Assembly: GCA_958450365.1 (NCBI GenBank)
Contig: CAUEEP010000264.1
Span: 1 to 64,000 of the forward strand
DNA: 64,000 bases
Direction of reading: 5' to 3'
DNA from: Mesorhabditis belari
Taxonomy: Eukaryota; Nematoda; Chromadorea; Rhabditida; Rhabditidae
In this document: in pieces, positions 35,201-50,067 of the stretch
Position numbering within the stretch: the stretch's first letter is position 1
Layout of the letters: each line of letters opens with the position of its first letter
Notes under the pieces: model-generated
What the model was told of the DNA's origin: nothing
Seen by the model: the letters and a program-made list of their open reading frames with translations, nothing else
Databases searched by the model: none
Made by a program: the position numbers and the translations under genes

Positions 35201-35737
35201 TACAATGATCGGGTGAGTCTCATGTGTATGTCTTAAAAAACATTCTCTTAGTATTCGGGTGCGGTTGGTGATTCGGATTCTATCATTGGCTCATTAGTCG
35301 GCCCAGATGGTCGACAAATTGACTTGAGCGAAGAAGAACGTGCATTTTTAGGTATATGCAATTAGAAGTTGCTTATAATACGGGCTGCTTTAGAATCACA
35401 TTTCAATGATGGTGATCAGCAGGATGACGGAGCCGGAGCGAGTGAAGATCCGGAAATGTTGGCGGACTATGAGAAATACCTAAAGGAGGTTCGCGAGGAA
35501 GAAAAGGTAACCTTTTAAATATGGCTCAAATTAAAGCCCTTGTTCTAGGCTCGTAGCATCGCCATAAAGATGCAAAAGACGCAGCTTATCAGCGAGCAAA
35601 TTACTGAAGAGCCAGAAACTGAAACAACAGAAATTGAAACACCAAAAACTGAAACACCAAAAGAAGAAGCCAAGGAAGCTAACGTCGGTGAAAAAGAAAA
35701 GGACGGCGTTTCGGAGGAAAAAGAAGAATCTAAGTAA
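32269..35737 (+). CDS. Poly(A)-binding-protein-interacting protein 1 (PAIP1)-like translation regulator
   Basis: Roughly 15 exons, nearly all ending in ttttag introns, run from ATG 32269 to TAA 35737. The first third is rich in Gln, Asn, Tyr and Gly. It contains LNINAPTFVP (33044-33073), a textbook PAM2 motif that docks on the MLLE domain of poly(A)-binding protein. From about 34240 an all-helical MIF4G domain follows, with blocks such as MFVAELFEKIEM, ILKLTGRHLD and LIEQREKGWGYNDR that match PAIP1. The acidic C-terminus (EDPEMLADYEKYLKE) resembles the PAM1 region. A Glu/Thr/Lys tail with repeated ETPK units ends the protein. PAIP1 links PABP with eIF4A/eIF3 and stimulates translation. The start was chosen because it is the first in-frame ATG after an acceptor-like ctttag. 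One intron (33322-34105) is much longer than the rest. Confidence 0.87.
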
Positions 35738-36535
35738 TTTGGATCCCATAGAACAATCTCCCAGTAAATTTTCGTGTTTTTCATTCCTTTCATTTCATTC
35801 AATTTATTCGACTTTGTGAATTGCACGCGATTCTCATCCGTTTTTGACTCCAACCCTTTTTTAAAGATTCTTGGTGTTTTACTTTGATGTTGTCTTGTGT
35901 TTATAGTTGTACAGTGGTTTAGATTAGATGACCTCTAATACGAATCTCGTCCACTTGAAAGAGGTAGTGGTGGTTTGTGATGAGTTTTTGTCAATGTGTT
36001 AGAGCTTTTTCTGGCAACTGTTGTAAAATGCAGGTGGGAGGAAATTTCTTAGCAACAACGATTTCACGTAGAAAATGTACTACCGCTGTTTACCCATATT
36101 GGCGTTTTGTCTACATCTATCCCATTGCTGTTTACCGGTTTTTCTTTGATTAAGATGTTATGATGTTTTATTTTATGCATAAGATAAATATATAAAGCTA
36201 TACAAAACTTCTGAAAGTCAATAAAAAATGCAGACCAAATGTGCATAGAGTTCACAATTTGCGTAAGACGATCAAGTCGTCAAAAGATGACCCTTCAGTA
36301 GCTTCATTTTCGCTTTTTACCCATATTGGCGTTATGTCTACATCTATCCCATTGTTGTTTACTGGTTTTTCTTTGATTAAGAGTTAGGATGTTTTATCGT
36401 ATCCTTTATTTGCCCAAAGGCCCGCTTCAATTGTCATAATTCAATGAACGTTTGTGAATCTCCTATTTTGCCCTAATCCTTTGCCTTTGCTATTGCTAGC
36501 ACCTCGAGCTTTACAAAATGCAAACGATATTTTAA
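35738..36535. repeat. 3' region with an 85-bp direct duplication
   Basis: The block at about 36088-36171 (tacccatattggcgttttgt ... tttttctttgattaag) is repeated at about 36314-36397 with about 90% identity. The rest is AT-rich 3' flank of PAIP1 with no supported exon. Confidence 0.75.
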
Positions 36536-36991
36536 GTGCCAATTCTCCTAACCACAATCGCCTTGGGGCAATGTAATAAGAAAAATAAAGGCGAGACGGT
36601 TGATGGGAAAGAAAAGGAACCAGTAAAGGGTGGCTCAAAGAAACACAGAGAAGTTTTGACAGAGTTTGACCATTTTCACTTCCTATTTAAAGTTAAACAG
36701 GGACAACCGTCGAATAGAAAGAAGCAAAAGAGGAGAAGAATGTCGAGCCAGAAAGGGTTTCCATGCATGCACAGTTTCGGCTTTTTAGCAAAATATTGGG
36801 GTATTTTTCTTTAGGAATCCGAAGCGAGCAACATGAAAACGGCTGAAGTGAAAAATTCGAGATTGATACAGAGTTTTTATGTCTTTTTGTCTATGCAATT
36901 TTTCAGTTCAAGCTGCGTCACCGCCGCACCACCATCGAAAGTTCAACGTCGAAAGAACAACTGCAAACAAAATGGCAACAAAAACAACTAA
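36536..36991 (+). CDS. Possible small Lys/Arg-rich protein, structure uncertain
   Basis: Around 36536-36640 an open stretch codes for a short hydrophobic run (ILLTTIALGQC) followed by a very basic region (KKNKGETVDGKEKEP). A likely intron follows (gttttgacag to aaacag), then another basic block (NRKKQKRRRMSS). A further exon near 36906 also ends in Lys/Arg/Asn-rich sequence. No ATG was found for the hydrophobic run, and no set of junctions keeps one frame through to the end. It may be a small secreted basic protein with an unseen first exon, or a non-coding transcript. No function is proposed. Confidence 0.25.
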
Positions 36992-37157
36992 TATCTAGCG
37001 GTTCTCGCCCTTTCGTTTTTCCTGAATAAAGAAACTTTTATTTCAACAATTCAAACTCAACAAGTCTTCTAGACTAGAAAATAACAAACAAATCAACAAG
37101 GAAATAAAACAAAAATGATAACAATAAAACCTGTAAGCGAGAACGTCAAGTCAACAT

Positions 37158-40100
37158 TCAGAGCGGCTTTTTCCTCTTTCCAATCACTTGACGAATTTCC
37201 TGGAGATACACGCTTTATAGGAAACAAATGATAAAATACCTGATTTACTTGACTTCCACCCCGATTTTTCTTCTTTAGCTGTTTCAATGGCACATAAGCG
37301 TACGGTTCCATAGGCTGCGTTTTTCGAATCGAATCTCCTCCAGCTTTCCCCTTACGTTTTGGCTAAAATGAAACACCTTTCAACTCCTGCATTTTCAAGC
37401 TTACCGTAGCAATCGGCCTCGAAAGATCACGATGAATGCCCGTTCCACCTGGTTTATACCTAGAGGCAAAGCTCTTGCTGGTGCCTGTTGTCATTCGAGA
37501 AGTTGAGGAAACACGGCTCTAAAAATAGCAATGATTGGTTGAAAATATTCTAAAAGTCCATACCTTTTTGTCTTCCTCTTCTTCATCGTAATCATCTTTC
37601 TCTTCTCGAGCAGCCCCTTTCTTTCCTTTCTTATCTCCCAGCAAATCCGAGAGGTCGTCATTATCATCAGATCTAAACATTTTGTTCAAGGGATTTGAGA
37701 AAGTAAATTACTTTTTCTTTCGTTTCGAGGCTTTCTCTTCTTCTTCATCATCGTCGATAATCAATTTTCCGTCTTTTGTGACAGCAAACCCATAGTTTTT
37801 TTCTTGCGCTCAGTTAAACGGGCTTCTCGTTTGGCTAACAATGTGGGATTGATCGTCGAAACCTGAATTTTCCAATAATTCAATGTATACAAATAAAAGC
37901 AAAGACTTACCTTATCAAGAAGCATGTTTCTATCCAGTAGATCGTGAACATCACCCTCGTCTTCTTTCAACCAAACGCTCTTGACTTGTGATCGTTTATC
38001 TTCTTCCTCCTAAATTAAGCTTGTATATTAAACATTTCAGGAATAAAAACTTCGTTTTCCTCTTCATCATCACTGTCGTCAAGTAAATGAAGAATGGTAT
38101 CAGCTCCAGCTGTGCGAGCCGATGCACGCGATCCTGCCACAGAAACACCATCTGTAAATAAAAAACAGGTATAATCGGAGACTAAAACAATATACCATCA
38201 TCGTCATTTTCCTCTCCCTCTTCATTAGCTAGTCCTGCAGCCTTTCTCGCCTTTCTTCGCTTCGTTTTCACAATATTTTTAATTTGCTTGAGCCATTCAA
38301 CTTTATCAGTGTACTTTTCGAGCGCATTCTCTCCAAAATGATCAACAAACGATTCAAGGAGGATACGATTTGCTTTTCGTACCTAGAAACAAAGTAAAGT
38401 AGACGACTCAACATAACTTAACCAACCTGTGAGGTCACATCATCACCGGCACTCTGGTCAAAAAAGCCTTGAAGGATTATGTCCCGATATTGTTGTAGGG
38501 CGAATTCGGGCATCTTATTCACGAGAACTCGAATCAGTCGAATGCCCAACACACGAATCTAGAAAATACATTGATGCTACGGCATTTCATCAACAGAATA
38601 CGATTAAATTCATCAATACCCACAGTTGGTCTTGTCTCAGCAAGCGTTGAGCATCCTTGAGAGATGAGACGAGACAAATGAGAAGCATTCAAAACCTAAA
38701 AAACAAACCGTCTAATTTCAGTCTAAACAATCTAACCTTGACATGTTTTTGGGCCAAAATGTTTAGTGCCACCAAACATGCACGTGAAATCTCGAGACGA
38801 ATCTAAAGAAATTTGGTGTTCATTTTTCAAATAAGCTATTTTAACCTCTTTTCCGTTGGCTTTCGGTGTGTTCATTTCAAATATTCTGGTGAAAATTGGA
38901 TACAAAATCTCGGAAGGCGTTTGTCTTAATAAAAAAATCAAATGGGAAGATTTTTTAATACTTACCCCACTTCTGAGCCCTTTTCAATCAAACGCGTGCA
39001 CATCGCTTGAAAAGTGTTTGATGCTCCCTCACGACAAGGCATCGAGTTGGCTTTTTCCAAACATAGAATCTAAATTTTAAAAGAACCATTTTATTACCAA
39101 TAAAAATTATACCGTCAAATCAATCGCCTTCAAACAGAATTCTTTTTAACTCTTCATATGTATCCAAAGAGTAAACCACAAAAAGAACGGCTTCTTGGTG
39201 AGCGGCACGAGCAGGAGCTAAAATTCAAATTAAATCCAACAAAGATCAGTTGTGCAAAACCTGAGATTTCATCATACGACTTGAGCAGAATTTCATACAA
39301 TGGTCCTTGAGTTCCTTGGAAGAGGTCAGCAATTTCTGGTTCATTGCTGAAAAAGCCTGATTACATTTTATTTCCTTCTAGCCCTGGGTACCTTTTCTTC
39401 AGCACTTCTCCCAAGATTCGGTACGCCTTCTTTTGCATTGAATAATCACTTGGTTGATTGAAAAGGGTAGCATTGTAGAGAAAATCTTAACAACTCTGGT
39501 TTCATTTTAACTTATTGCCATTGTACCTTTTGTACATCAGCAGGCGTTACAGCTTTAACGAACGCAATAAGGATATCAGCTATTCTTTTTCGCGTATTAT
39601 TGTTTCGCCATTTATCCTCTACGTCTGTTTTTGTTGCTTCGCATCCCTAAATAGCTTTACATTATTAGATCGTTTCAAAAACCCACCTTTAAACGCTCAA
39701 TGGCTTTTTCGGTGTATGTTGACAAAATCTCTTTCTGACTTATTTCCACATATAGCCCAATTGCACTTAAAGTCGACAATCGGATTCCACAATTAGCCGA
39801 ACTAAAACTCAACAAATATTACTCACAAAGAGCCAATCCAACCTCATATCATTGTCACCATCATTCACGTAGAGATTAAATAAGATTGGTAGATAATTCT
39901 CCGCGTAACTAAACGCTTTGATATATGCACCTTTAAAATTTTTTAAATACCGAGCCATTGTTTCTCTTCTTGAAATTGGTGCATCTGGGGCTAGTGCAAA
40001 CCGAAGCGCTGCTCGAAGTCCCGTCAAAATAATTAGCCTTAAATCAACTCGCTCTGTCAGCGCTACACCAAGAACCTAAATTATAAAATTAAATTTGAAT

Positions 40101-42750
40101 ACAACTCATTCAACTTACTTTTGCAAGTTGAGGAAAGCTCTCTTCAAAGTCGGAAGCAGAAGCCAAGAATGATGGCAATAAATCCCAGAGTTGTGATTGT
40201 ACAATAGAGTATGCACGAGAAATAATCTTATTTACATCATCTGTCATGCGTCTAAGGTGAAATCTTGATTTAAATAAAAGCACCCTTCTTACTTATTTAG
40301 CTTGGAGGCCAACGCAAGGAAATATTTAATGAAAAGTGACAACGGCGCATTGCGAATGTTTACACGGAAAATAGGCAACAACCATGATCTAAAATTGAAC
40401 TTTAATAGAAAGCTTCAGTTAAATACCGTCGGAAATCAGTCGGTAGAACAGGAGCATCGGGATCAATTTGAAGTGATAGAACGTTTAACACATGTTGAAC
40501 TCCGACATACCGAACGGCAGCACCAATGGTCTAAAAGTAAAATAAACGCTCTTCAATGTTCTTAATGCACTTACAAAATCGATTTCCTGTTTACAGAAAC
40601 AAGAGTCTTCTTCTCTTAAACGAGCCATCGTGCGTAGTGCCTTCACAAACTCGTCTGACAAAAGTGCCGAGCCAGAAATCTACAAAACGAAGTTCAGAAA
40701 CAAGTTTTAAAGCAGACTTGAAACAAGAAGGTCATCGTTTTGAAGATGTGTTTCCAAACAATAGCAGAAAATCCTGTTAGCGATGATTCGAGCAATGAAA
40801 GAAGCTTCCGGGCCGGCATTTCCTCTTCTTGGATACATTGTTCAACTAGTCGAGAAAGAACCTATCATAAAATAATAAAATGTTATAAGTATATAAAAGA
40901 ACCTGTACAACAACTCGGCACAGCTCATCATTTCCAACTTGAAAAAAGGGTGTAATTAGTTCCATGGTTTCTGGCAACATCAGAATTGACTCTGATTTCA
41001 TTTTATATGAAAGACACACATGAGCCTCCACGAGTGCCTATAAATATTATGATTGTTGGCAATATCGTAAAGAAATACCTGAATCCAGTAGGCACACACA
41101 GCCACTTCAGAAGGGGATGGAGCTAATTTCCTCAAAGAGATGATCTAAAGCGACATAAGCGCAAATTATACCCCAGAACGCACCAAAAGTTTATTTGTTT
41201 CAGGCGACAAGGCAGCATCGCTCGGTTGATTTTGTAATGCACGATGCAAGCATTGTAATCCAGCACATTTCACCTAAAACCATTATTTGATTTTGATGAT
41301 TTCTGCTATTTAACTTGAGAATCGGCCGCTATAAGTCCTTTTAATATATTCGTTGCAAGTCGTTGAAAAATTGAAACTGGCATTTTGTGCATAATTCCCT
41401 CGAGTAGACACAAATAGCGTGTCACATCCGTTGAAGAGGTCTTTTCCTCTAAAATGAAAATGTTAAACAAAACTCACGCCTAAAAACCGACCAAGAGAAA
41501 GGCAAAGTTGTTCATCAATGTACTCGCCAATTGTTCCTGCGGCTGCATGAAGACCATTTTCCAATGAAGTCACAGGGTCAGTCAAAACAGTTCTATAACA
41601 AAATAAAAAAGAAATTTCTTCATCACCAACCTGACAACTTTTCTTGCCATTGTTCGGACACGCGGCTTTTCATGTGCACATAATGAGGCAATTAGCAGAA
41701 TAATGTTTCTAAAAAATGCTAAACTAAATTACCTAGAAGAGTTTCTTACCGATTTTCACTATTGCCCCAAACTACTGAGGGTTGGGCTCGTAAAACCACA
41801 CCGAGCGTTGCCAACAAATATTTCAGAACGGCTCCACCATCATCACTATCCGAATACAACATTAACGCATCAGCAAGAATCTAAAATAACATCAATAACA
41901 CGTCTTATAGTGTGAAAAACTTTAATCGAACGGCTGAATTGTCGTTGTAACACTTCTTTGGAAACCTTTTTCACAATAAGATGTAAAAGAAAGGCAGCAG
42001 CTGCAGCACGTGGAACGTCCTAAAGCAATGTAAACAAAAAATGTAAATGACAAAACCTCAGCCGACGTTGATTCCAGAGTTGTTAAAAACACGGCATAAT
42101 ACTCCACGTCAGTTTCGGTTCCTAAAACAAATGAGTTCAAGCAAAAACTTTCCCCTCACCAGAATGCTGTTTGATAATTTCTGCACCAGCCGACAAAACA
42201 GCCAAAACTTCTTTCTGGAGTGAAGAACCCGATCTAAACACATACTTAATATTGCCAAAGTTCAAAACCCACTTCCAAAGCCTGTGAACCACATCAAATG
42301 TCGGATTTGTGCAAGCAGTGAATGTTGTAAAACGTGAAACTTGAGAAAAACCTCCTTCAGAAACCATTGATGCAGCAGATGACATCATTTTCTTGTTGCC
42401 CGTGCCTGACGTGCGTTCTCCAGCCAAAGACATGCTGTCCTAGAATTTAATTAGTTTTTAAAAAACCAATTTCTCGAAACTAACCATGTTTAACTGTTCT
42501 AGCACTTGATCATCGACTGAATCAATGGGTAGCATTTCATCCACAGGTACAAGTGGTACCAATTCGGCTTTTCGGGCTGCATTCGCTGCATTGCGGTGTT
42601 TTTTCTTGCAGGATTGCTGTCGTTGCTAAAAATAGGAGTTATTTATTAGAATAAAGATACATTCAGATAAATCAAAAATAAAGCTCACATATGTCCAGGG
42701 GTCAACTTCGTTCCTTTATTCGAGTGAATTCTGTGTCGAAACTTCACCAT
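37158..42750 (-). CDS. RRP12-like ribosome biogenesis HEAT-repeat protein
   Basis: Around 30 short exons on the minus strand code for a long helical protein. Diagnostic blocks near the C-terminus are YKPGGTGIHR, then EPYAYVPLKQLKKKNRGGSQ and a final basic tail ending KKPL at 37158. Inside, KVEWLKQI, the acidic stretches, and AENYLPILFNLY match RRP12. RRP12 is a nucleolar/cytoplasmic HEAT-repeat protein needed for export and maturation of both ribosomal subunits. The proposed first exon (MVKFRHRIHSNKGTKL, ATG at 42750) looks right in composition, but its visible donor (gtgagc) ends in a phase that does not fit the next clear exon (QRQQSCKKKHRNA). The extreme N-terminus is therefore uncertain. 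The gene lies about 175 bp downstream of AGK on the same strand, with a tttttag acceptor-like site in the gap. Confidence 0.9.
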
Positions 42751-42924
42751 TGTAGAAAGAATATAGTCGTGAATGAATAATTGATGCGGTTGATTGATTC
42801 AAAAATCTCGCTTTGGCATCAAGTTTACCTAAAAACAAACTTTATAAATAAAATCTACGCTAAATCCTATCAAAGAGATCGAAAACCAAGAAATAAAACA
42901 AATATTTACAAACAACAAAAACAA
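42751..42924 (-). promoter_or_regulatory. AGK-RRP12 intercistronic gap with acceptor-like site
   Basis: Reading the minus strand, the gap after the AGK stop contains a T-rich stretch and tttgtttttag about 85 bases before the RRP12 ATG. This resembles a spliced-leader acceptor within a nematode operon. Without transcript data it stays a hypothesis. Confidence 0.4.
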
Positions 42925-44611
42925 TCACGGATTGGGTTCTGCACGTAATCTGGTCGGGAGAAAAAGTTCTATTTTTGAGTCGAGCGCTTTCATGTGAACG
43001 AGAGTTCGTCCTTCTTCAATCGGATTTTTGATTTCATCCGAAGAGACATAAACTCGGCGAATGAACTCGGGTAATTTGGTGAATTGTAGCACAAATGCGC
43101 GAGCAAAAACGTCAGCCGTGTAAAAGCCCTCTTCGACAGATCGATGAACCTAGTTAAGCGTAATTATACACAAAACTATGAAGAAAATACCACATCGGCA
43201 GCACAACGAGACCATCCTTCACGTATCACTCCCAAGCGTCCAAGCGAGGCTCGGCCAGCTTGTAACCTCAATCCTGTGCGTTCATCATTGTATTGTTGCT
43301 CAGCGGAGATCAATAACTCGGTGCCTTTCACCTAAATTTACTAGAGTTTGAAAACCTTCGGCAAAAACTGACAGTTCCAGCTCCAATAGTTCCGCATTTT
43401 TCATTTTCAACGTTTGAAAAGTCTCTTTCTTTTTCTTTTTGAGCATATCTCGGCGTTCCGGTGAACATGTGCCACCACCGCCACTGAACAATAACCGGTG
43501 CAGGTGGTGCTCGGCACTTGTTGCATCCAGGGCAATATTCTTCCCATTCAAACTAAATGCAGGACAAATTAAAACAAAAAAATGCACTAAATACCGATAT
43601 TTCCATATCATCAGGCGATCGCTTTAGCATTTCCCAGATATAAGCCCATCGTCTTTTCGCTGATCCAAAATACCATAATTTCCGTCGTCTCTCTTCTATA
43701 TGCCGAAACCATCCCACGCCAACATCTCCAATGGAAAATAGTGGCTTTTCGCTATTTCCATCGATTTCAACCTAAACTTGTTATAAAGCCTGAGTACTTT
43801 TTAAAATGAACCTATTCACAACTAACCTTAAATGGTCTAACAGAGCGTCTTAGATCTTCAATAATAGCCATGGCGCTTTCACATTGTCTCTGGATGTCCT
43901 TCTCATTGGTGAATACTTCAGGAACAAGTCGTTTGAGTGTCAAGTTATCATAACCACCGGGGAAAATACCTTAAAACATTTAATCAAGGCCTCACACTTG
44001 TAAACCTGCCTATGGGCAAAATTATTTGATCCCGCTTCTTCAACATTCCCGTCAGAACAATTCCAACAGTTGCATCACCCCCAACTATGTAAACAGCATC
44101 GGCTTCTTCATGATCGACTGCTCCAGCAAGAGCTTCAAGTTGGGCTTCGTTGTCGGCTTTGACAATATTCACCTAAAACCAAAACATTGCATCACAATCA
44201 CAAAATGTTCACAATAGAAAACACAATAACATTTTTCGTTTATCTAGATCATTTTAGACTACCCACAAATTCTATCAGGCATTGTTTTATAATACTCAAG
44301 ACCATTAACCAAACCTGAATTCCAGCCAAGTGTAGTAAAGGCAGAGCGTTGGAAGTGAAATCGTCGTAACAACTCCTTTCGTTAGCACCCACATTTGCAA
44401 GAACGAATACACGTCGACATTTATCTTCGGCCGATATAAGCTGTTCACCAAACTTGAGGGCTTCTTTTGCGTATTGAGTCCGAATCTCGTTATTTCTTTG
44501 TTTTCTTCGCACCCACTGTCCGGCCCAAGCAAGCAGCGTAACTCCAAGAAGAGATTTCTTTTTGTGTTCCCAAAGAGTCGTTCCCAATTTCTGAATCTTC
44601 GCGATCACCAT
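42925..44611 (-). CDS. Acylglycerol kinase (AGK)-like mitochondrial protein with altered GGDGT motif
   Basis: The gene starts MVIAKIQKLGTTLWEHKKK at 44611 with a hydrophobic helix (LLGVTLLAWAGQWV) as in human AGK, which anchors to the inner mitochondrial membrane. The kinase domain follows: VFVLANVGANE, LLHLAGIQVNIVKADNEAQ, then AVYIVGGDATVGIVLTGML. The nucleotide-binding motif, GGDGT in active family members, is GGDAT here (Ala codon 44071-44073). Later blocks WFRHIEERRRKLWYFGSAKRRW and a C-terminus ending IELFLPTRLRAEPNP (stop at 42925) match the AGK family. AGK phosphorylates mono- and diacylglycerol and, separately from its kinase activity, is a TIM22 import-complex subunit. The Gly-to-Ala change may lower or abolish catalysis while leaving the import role. 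RRP12 begins about 175 bp downstream. Confidence 0.88.
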
Positions 44612-45159
44612 CTGAAAGTTTAAAATTAAATATTTTTATCTGAACAATTATTACGTATTATTTGAAACCAAATTCTCAAGCCTTGGCTTAAAAAAGAATT
44701 AAAACGTTTCAGTTTGCGTATAATGAACGAATTTCGGCCTGTTTTATGTGACAAAAAGCTTTAATCCATAACAATAACAACTCATTTTAGAGGTTTATTC
44801 ACCCCTAAATTTAGATTTTCTTGAAAAAATCTCAGACTATAAACTCCCAATATACGGTAGGTAGTCGTGTGTACGCTAAATAAAGTTCAGTTTTCCTGCT
44901 CAAAAAGCCCGATCAGCACACCCAAGAAACTAGTTTTTTTTCTGCCAAAAGTCGTTCAATTCAGGAAAAAAGTGGAAAATTAGGTATTGTAAATTTAACA
45001 GGGTGTTCGCAAACAAGTTTGCACAAAGAAATTTCAACGTTTTTTCTCCTCGTATTTAGCCATGTTTTGGGTATTCAATATACAATTTATCTCCATTCAA
45101 CAAAAATTAATTACAAAACGAGCACAAAAGGTTACAGCCAAACAAAAAAATACAAAGGC
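44612..45159. other. Gap between prg-1 and AGK, nothing recognised
   Basis: About 550 bp of AT-rich sequence. No repeat or exon is supported. The 3' flank of the Piwi gene and the promoter of AGK must share it unless the three minus-strand genes are transcribed together. Confidence 0.4.
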
Positions 45160-48389
<3,230 letters not shown>

Positions 48390-49111
48390 GAACGAGCAAA
48401 AGAGCAAAAAGGTAACAGAATAGCTAGAGTGGGATCGGCTTACTCTCGAGTGCGCTTTGGTGAGAAAAGTATAGAATCCAATCAGAATAGTTTTGGAGGT
48501 TAAAGAGTTTCATAAAACAGCAACGAGAAAATGAAAAGATCTAGCGCAGCGCAACTATCCAAGAAAACCAACAGCGAATTAAGACGAGTTAAAAAACAAC
48601 GATTCTTTTGTTTTTCGGTCCTCCAATTGCCCTAGAAACTTATTGATATTCAGTCATTCGATGGAAATCCTTTTATTGTGTTGTCCACTGACTTATTCAC
48701 CTATATAAAGCAAACTTTTAATTTTTTTATTTTTAAAAAGAACAAGCGCTGCGAAGTTCCAGATTTGAGTTGTTGTAACATTTTTTTACTCTTCTGTATC
48801 ATACACGAGTGGCACAAAGTTTGATTTTCAAGAAAATTGCGCGTTTTGAAGCCAAAATCAAAGTTCTATTGATAGTGAGGTGTGACACTCTTGCAACGAG
48901 TCTGTGATACTTACAGTATTACCCACAATCAATATACTTTCAAAGCACAACTTAACTTTTCACTCCAGCTATTATACTTTTGAAGTACCGCCCCCAACTG
49001 TCCCTATCGAGTGTCCCCATAGTACCCTCCCCACAAGTGTCCCCATGTGCGTTTTTTATTTTTTTAACCGCTTTCAAGTAAACTGTTCGCTTTTTTTATT
49101 TTCTATGATAA
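48390..49111. promoter_or_regulatory. Region upstream of prg-1, no gene supported
   Basis: It holds the prg-1 promoter region and the region left of the mariner remnant. Possible short blocks such as cgcccccaactgtccctatc occur near 48990, followed by two tgtcccca repeats. No exon is supported. Confidence 0.35.
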
Positions 49112-49127
49112 TTTCAAAATTATTTGA

Positions 49128-49880
49128 TTCAGGTATTAGGTTGTCCCATAAAAAATTGCGGTTTTTTTCATTTGATTCGTATTCAGCGACAAATTAACAC
49201 TTTCTCTTTCTGTTTTTTTTTATTATACTGCTTTACAATTCTAGTTTTATGTGCTAAATTCTCTTTTTTAGGAATCAAAAACAAAAAAAGTTGTGATCGA
49301 TCACATGTCGCTGTCTCGTAAAGAAATCCATCAATAATCCATCAATGATATTTGAAGAGGATTTCCGCGGCCAAAGCAGCGAGAGAAATCAATTCTTTTA
49401 TGGGCCAACAATCGTCAAGGAAAGGACTACACGATGGTGGTTTCAGAAGTTCCGAAAAGGTGACAACCGGCTCACACGAAAGCGAGGAAGCGATCGTCCC
49501 AGAAAAGTGAATCGACAGACGTTGAGGCGCCAACTTCAGCAAAATCCCGAAGGAACGACTCGGATTTTGGCACAAAGCTATTACTGAAGAATGACAGTAT
49601 GGCGTTGGCTCAAAAAACCGGAAGAAAGTGGTTGAAACAGCGGCAAATTCCCTATCATTTGAAAAATTCGATTAAGGGCCAAAGAGCGCGGTCATGCCGT
49701 CAACTACTGAACGAATATCGATGCGGTCGGTTTCCTCTTTTCAATATTGTGACTCATGATCAATCGTGGATATTCTATGATTGTCGAGTGTTGAAACGGC
49801 AATGGTTGAAGAAAGGTCGATTGGGAAAATTGGTGGAAAAACGAAATACTGTTTTTTACAGTCCAAGCATTAATTCTTGA
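49128..49880 (+). mobile_element. Mariner transposon remnant
   Basis: The left end (aggttgtcccataaaaaattg) resembles mariner terminal repeats. Then come pieces of a mariner transposase in two frames: an N-terminal HTH part (49345-49584: RWWFQKFRKGD...RKRGSDRPRKVN) and a catalytic-domain part (49599-49877: SCRQLLNEYRC, VTHDQSWIFYD, KRQWLKKG). The first catalytic Asp is present but within DQSW rather than DEKW. The second and third acids are missing because the sequence stops at about 49880, and no right-hand terminal repeat was found. Confidence 0.85.
49345..49880 (+). pseudogene. Broken mariner transposase gene
   Basis: Two overlapping-family fragments lie in different frames separated by a stop at about 49587, and the gene is cut off after the first catalytic block. 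It cannot code for a working transposase. Confidence 0.85.
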
Positions 49881-50067
49881 ATGCATACAAGTCTTCCTTA
49901 TCACTTCTCAATCAATCGTTTCTTCTCTTTCTTGCTTTACGGCGAGTGGCTCTGACTCAACACACTGATAAATCAAAACGGAACCGAGCGAAGAAAACAT
50001 CGCTTTTTACTAGTGAACAACTTATTCACACTATTTTTATTGAATCATCTAGCATGTATTCTTTAAA

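Noticed and set aside
36536..36814. 92-residue protein as a single uninterrupted exon
   Set aside because: It would begin with GTG, and the middle looks like an intron (gttttgacag ... aaacag). It is kept only as a low-confidence multi-exon gene.
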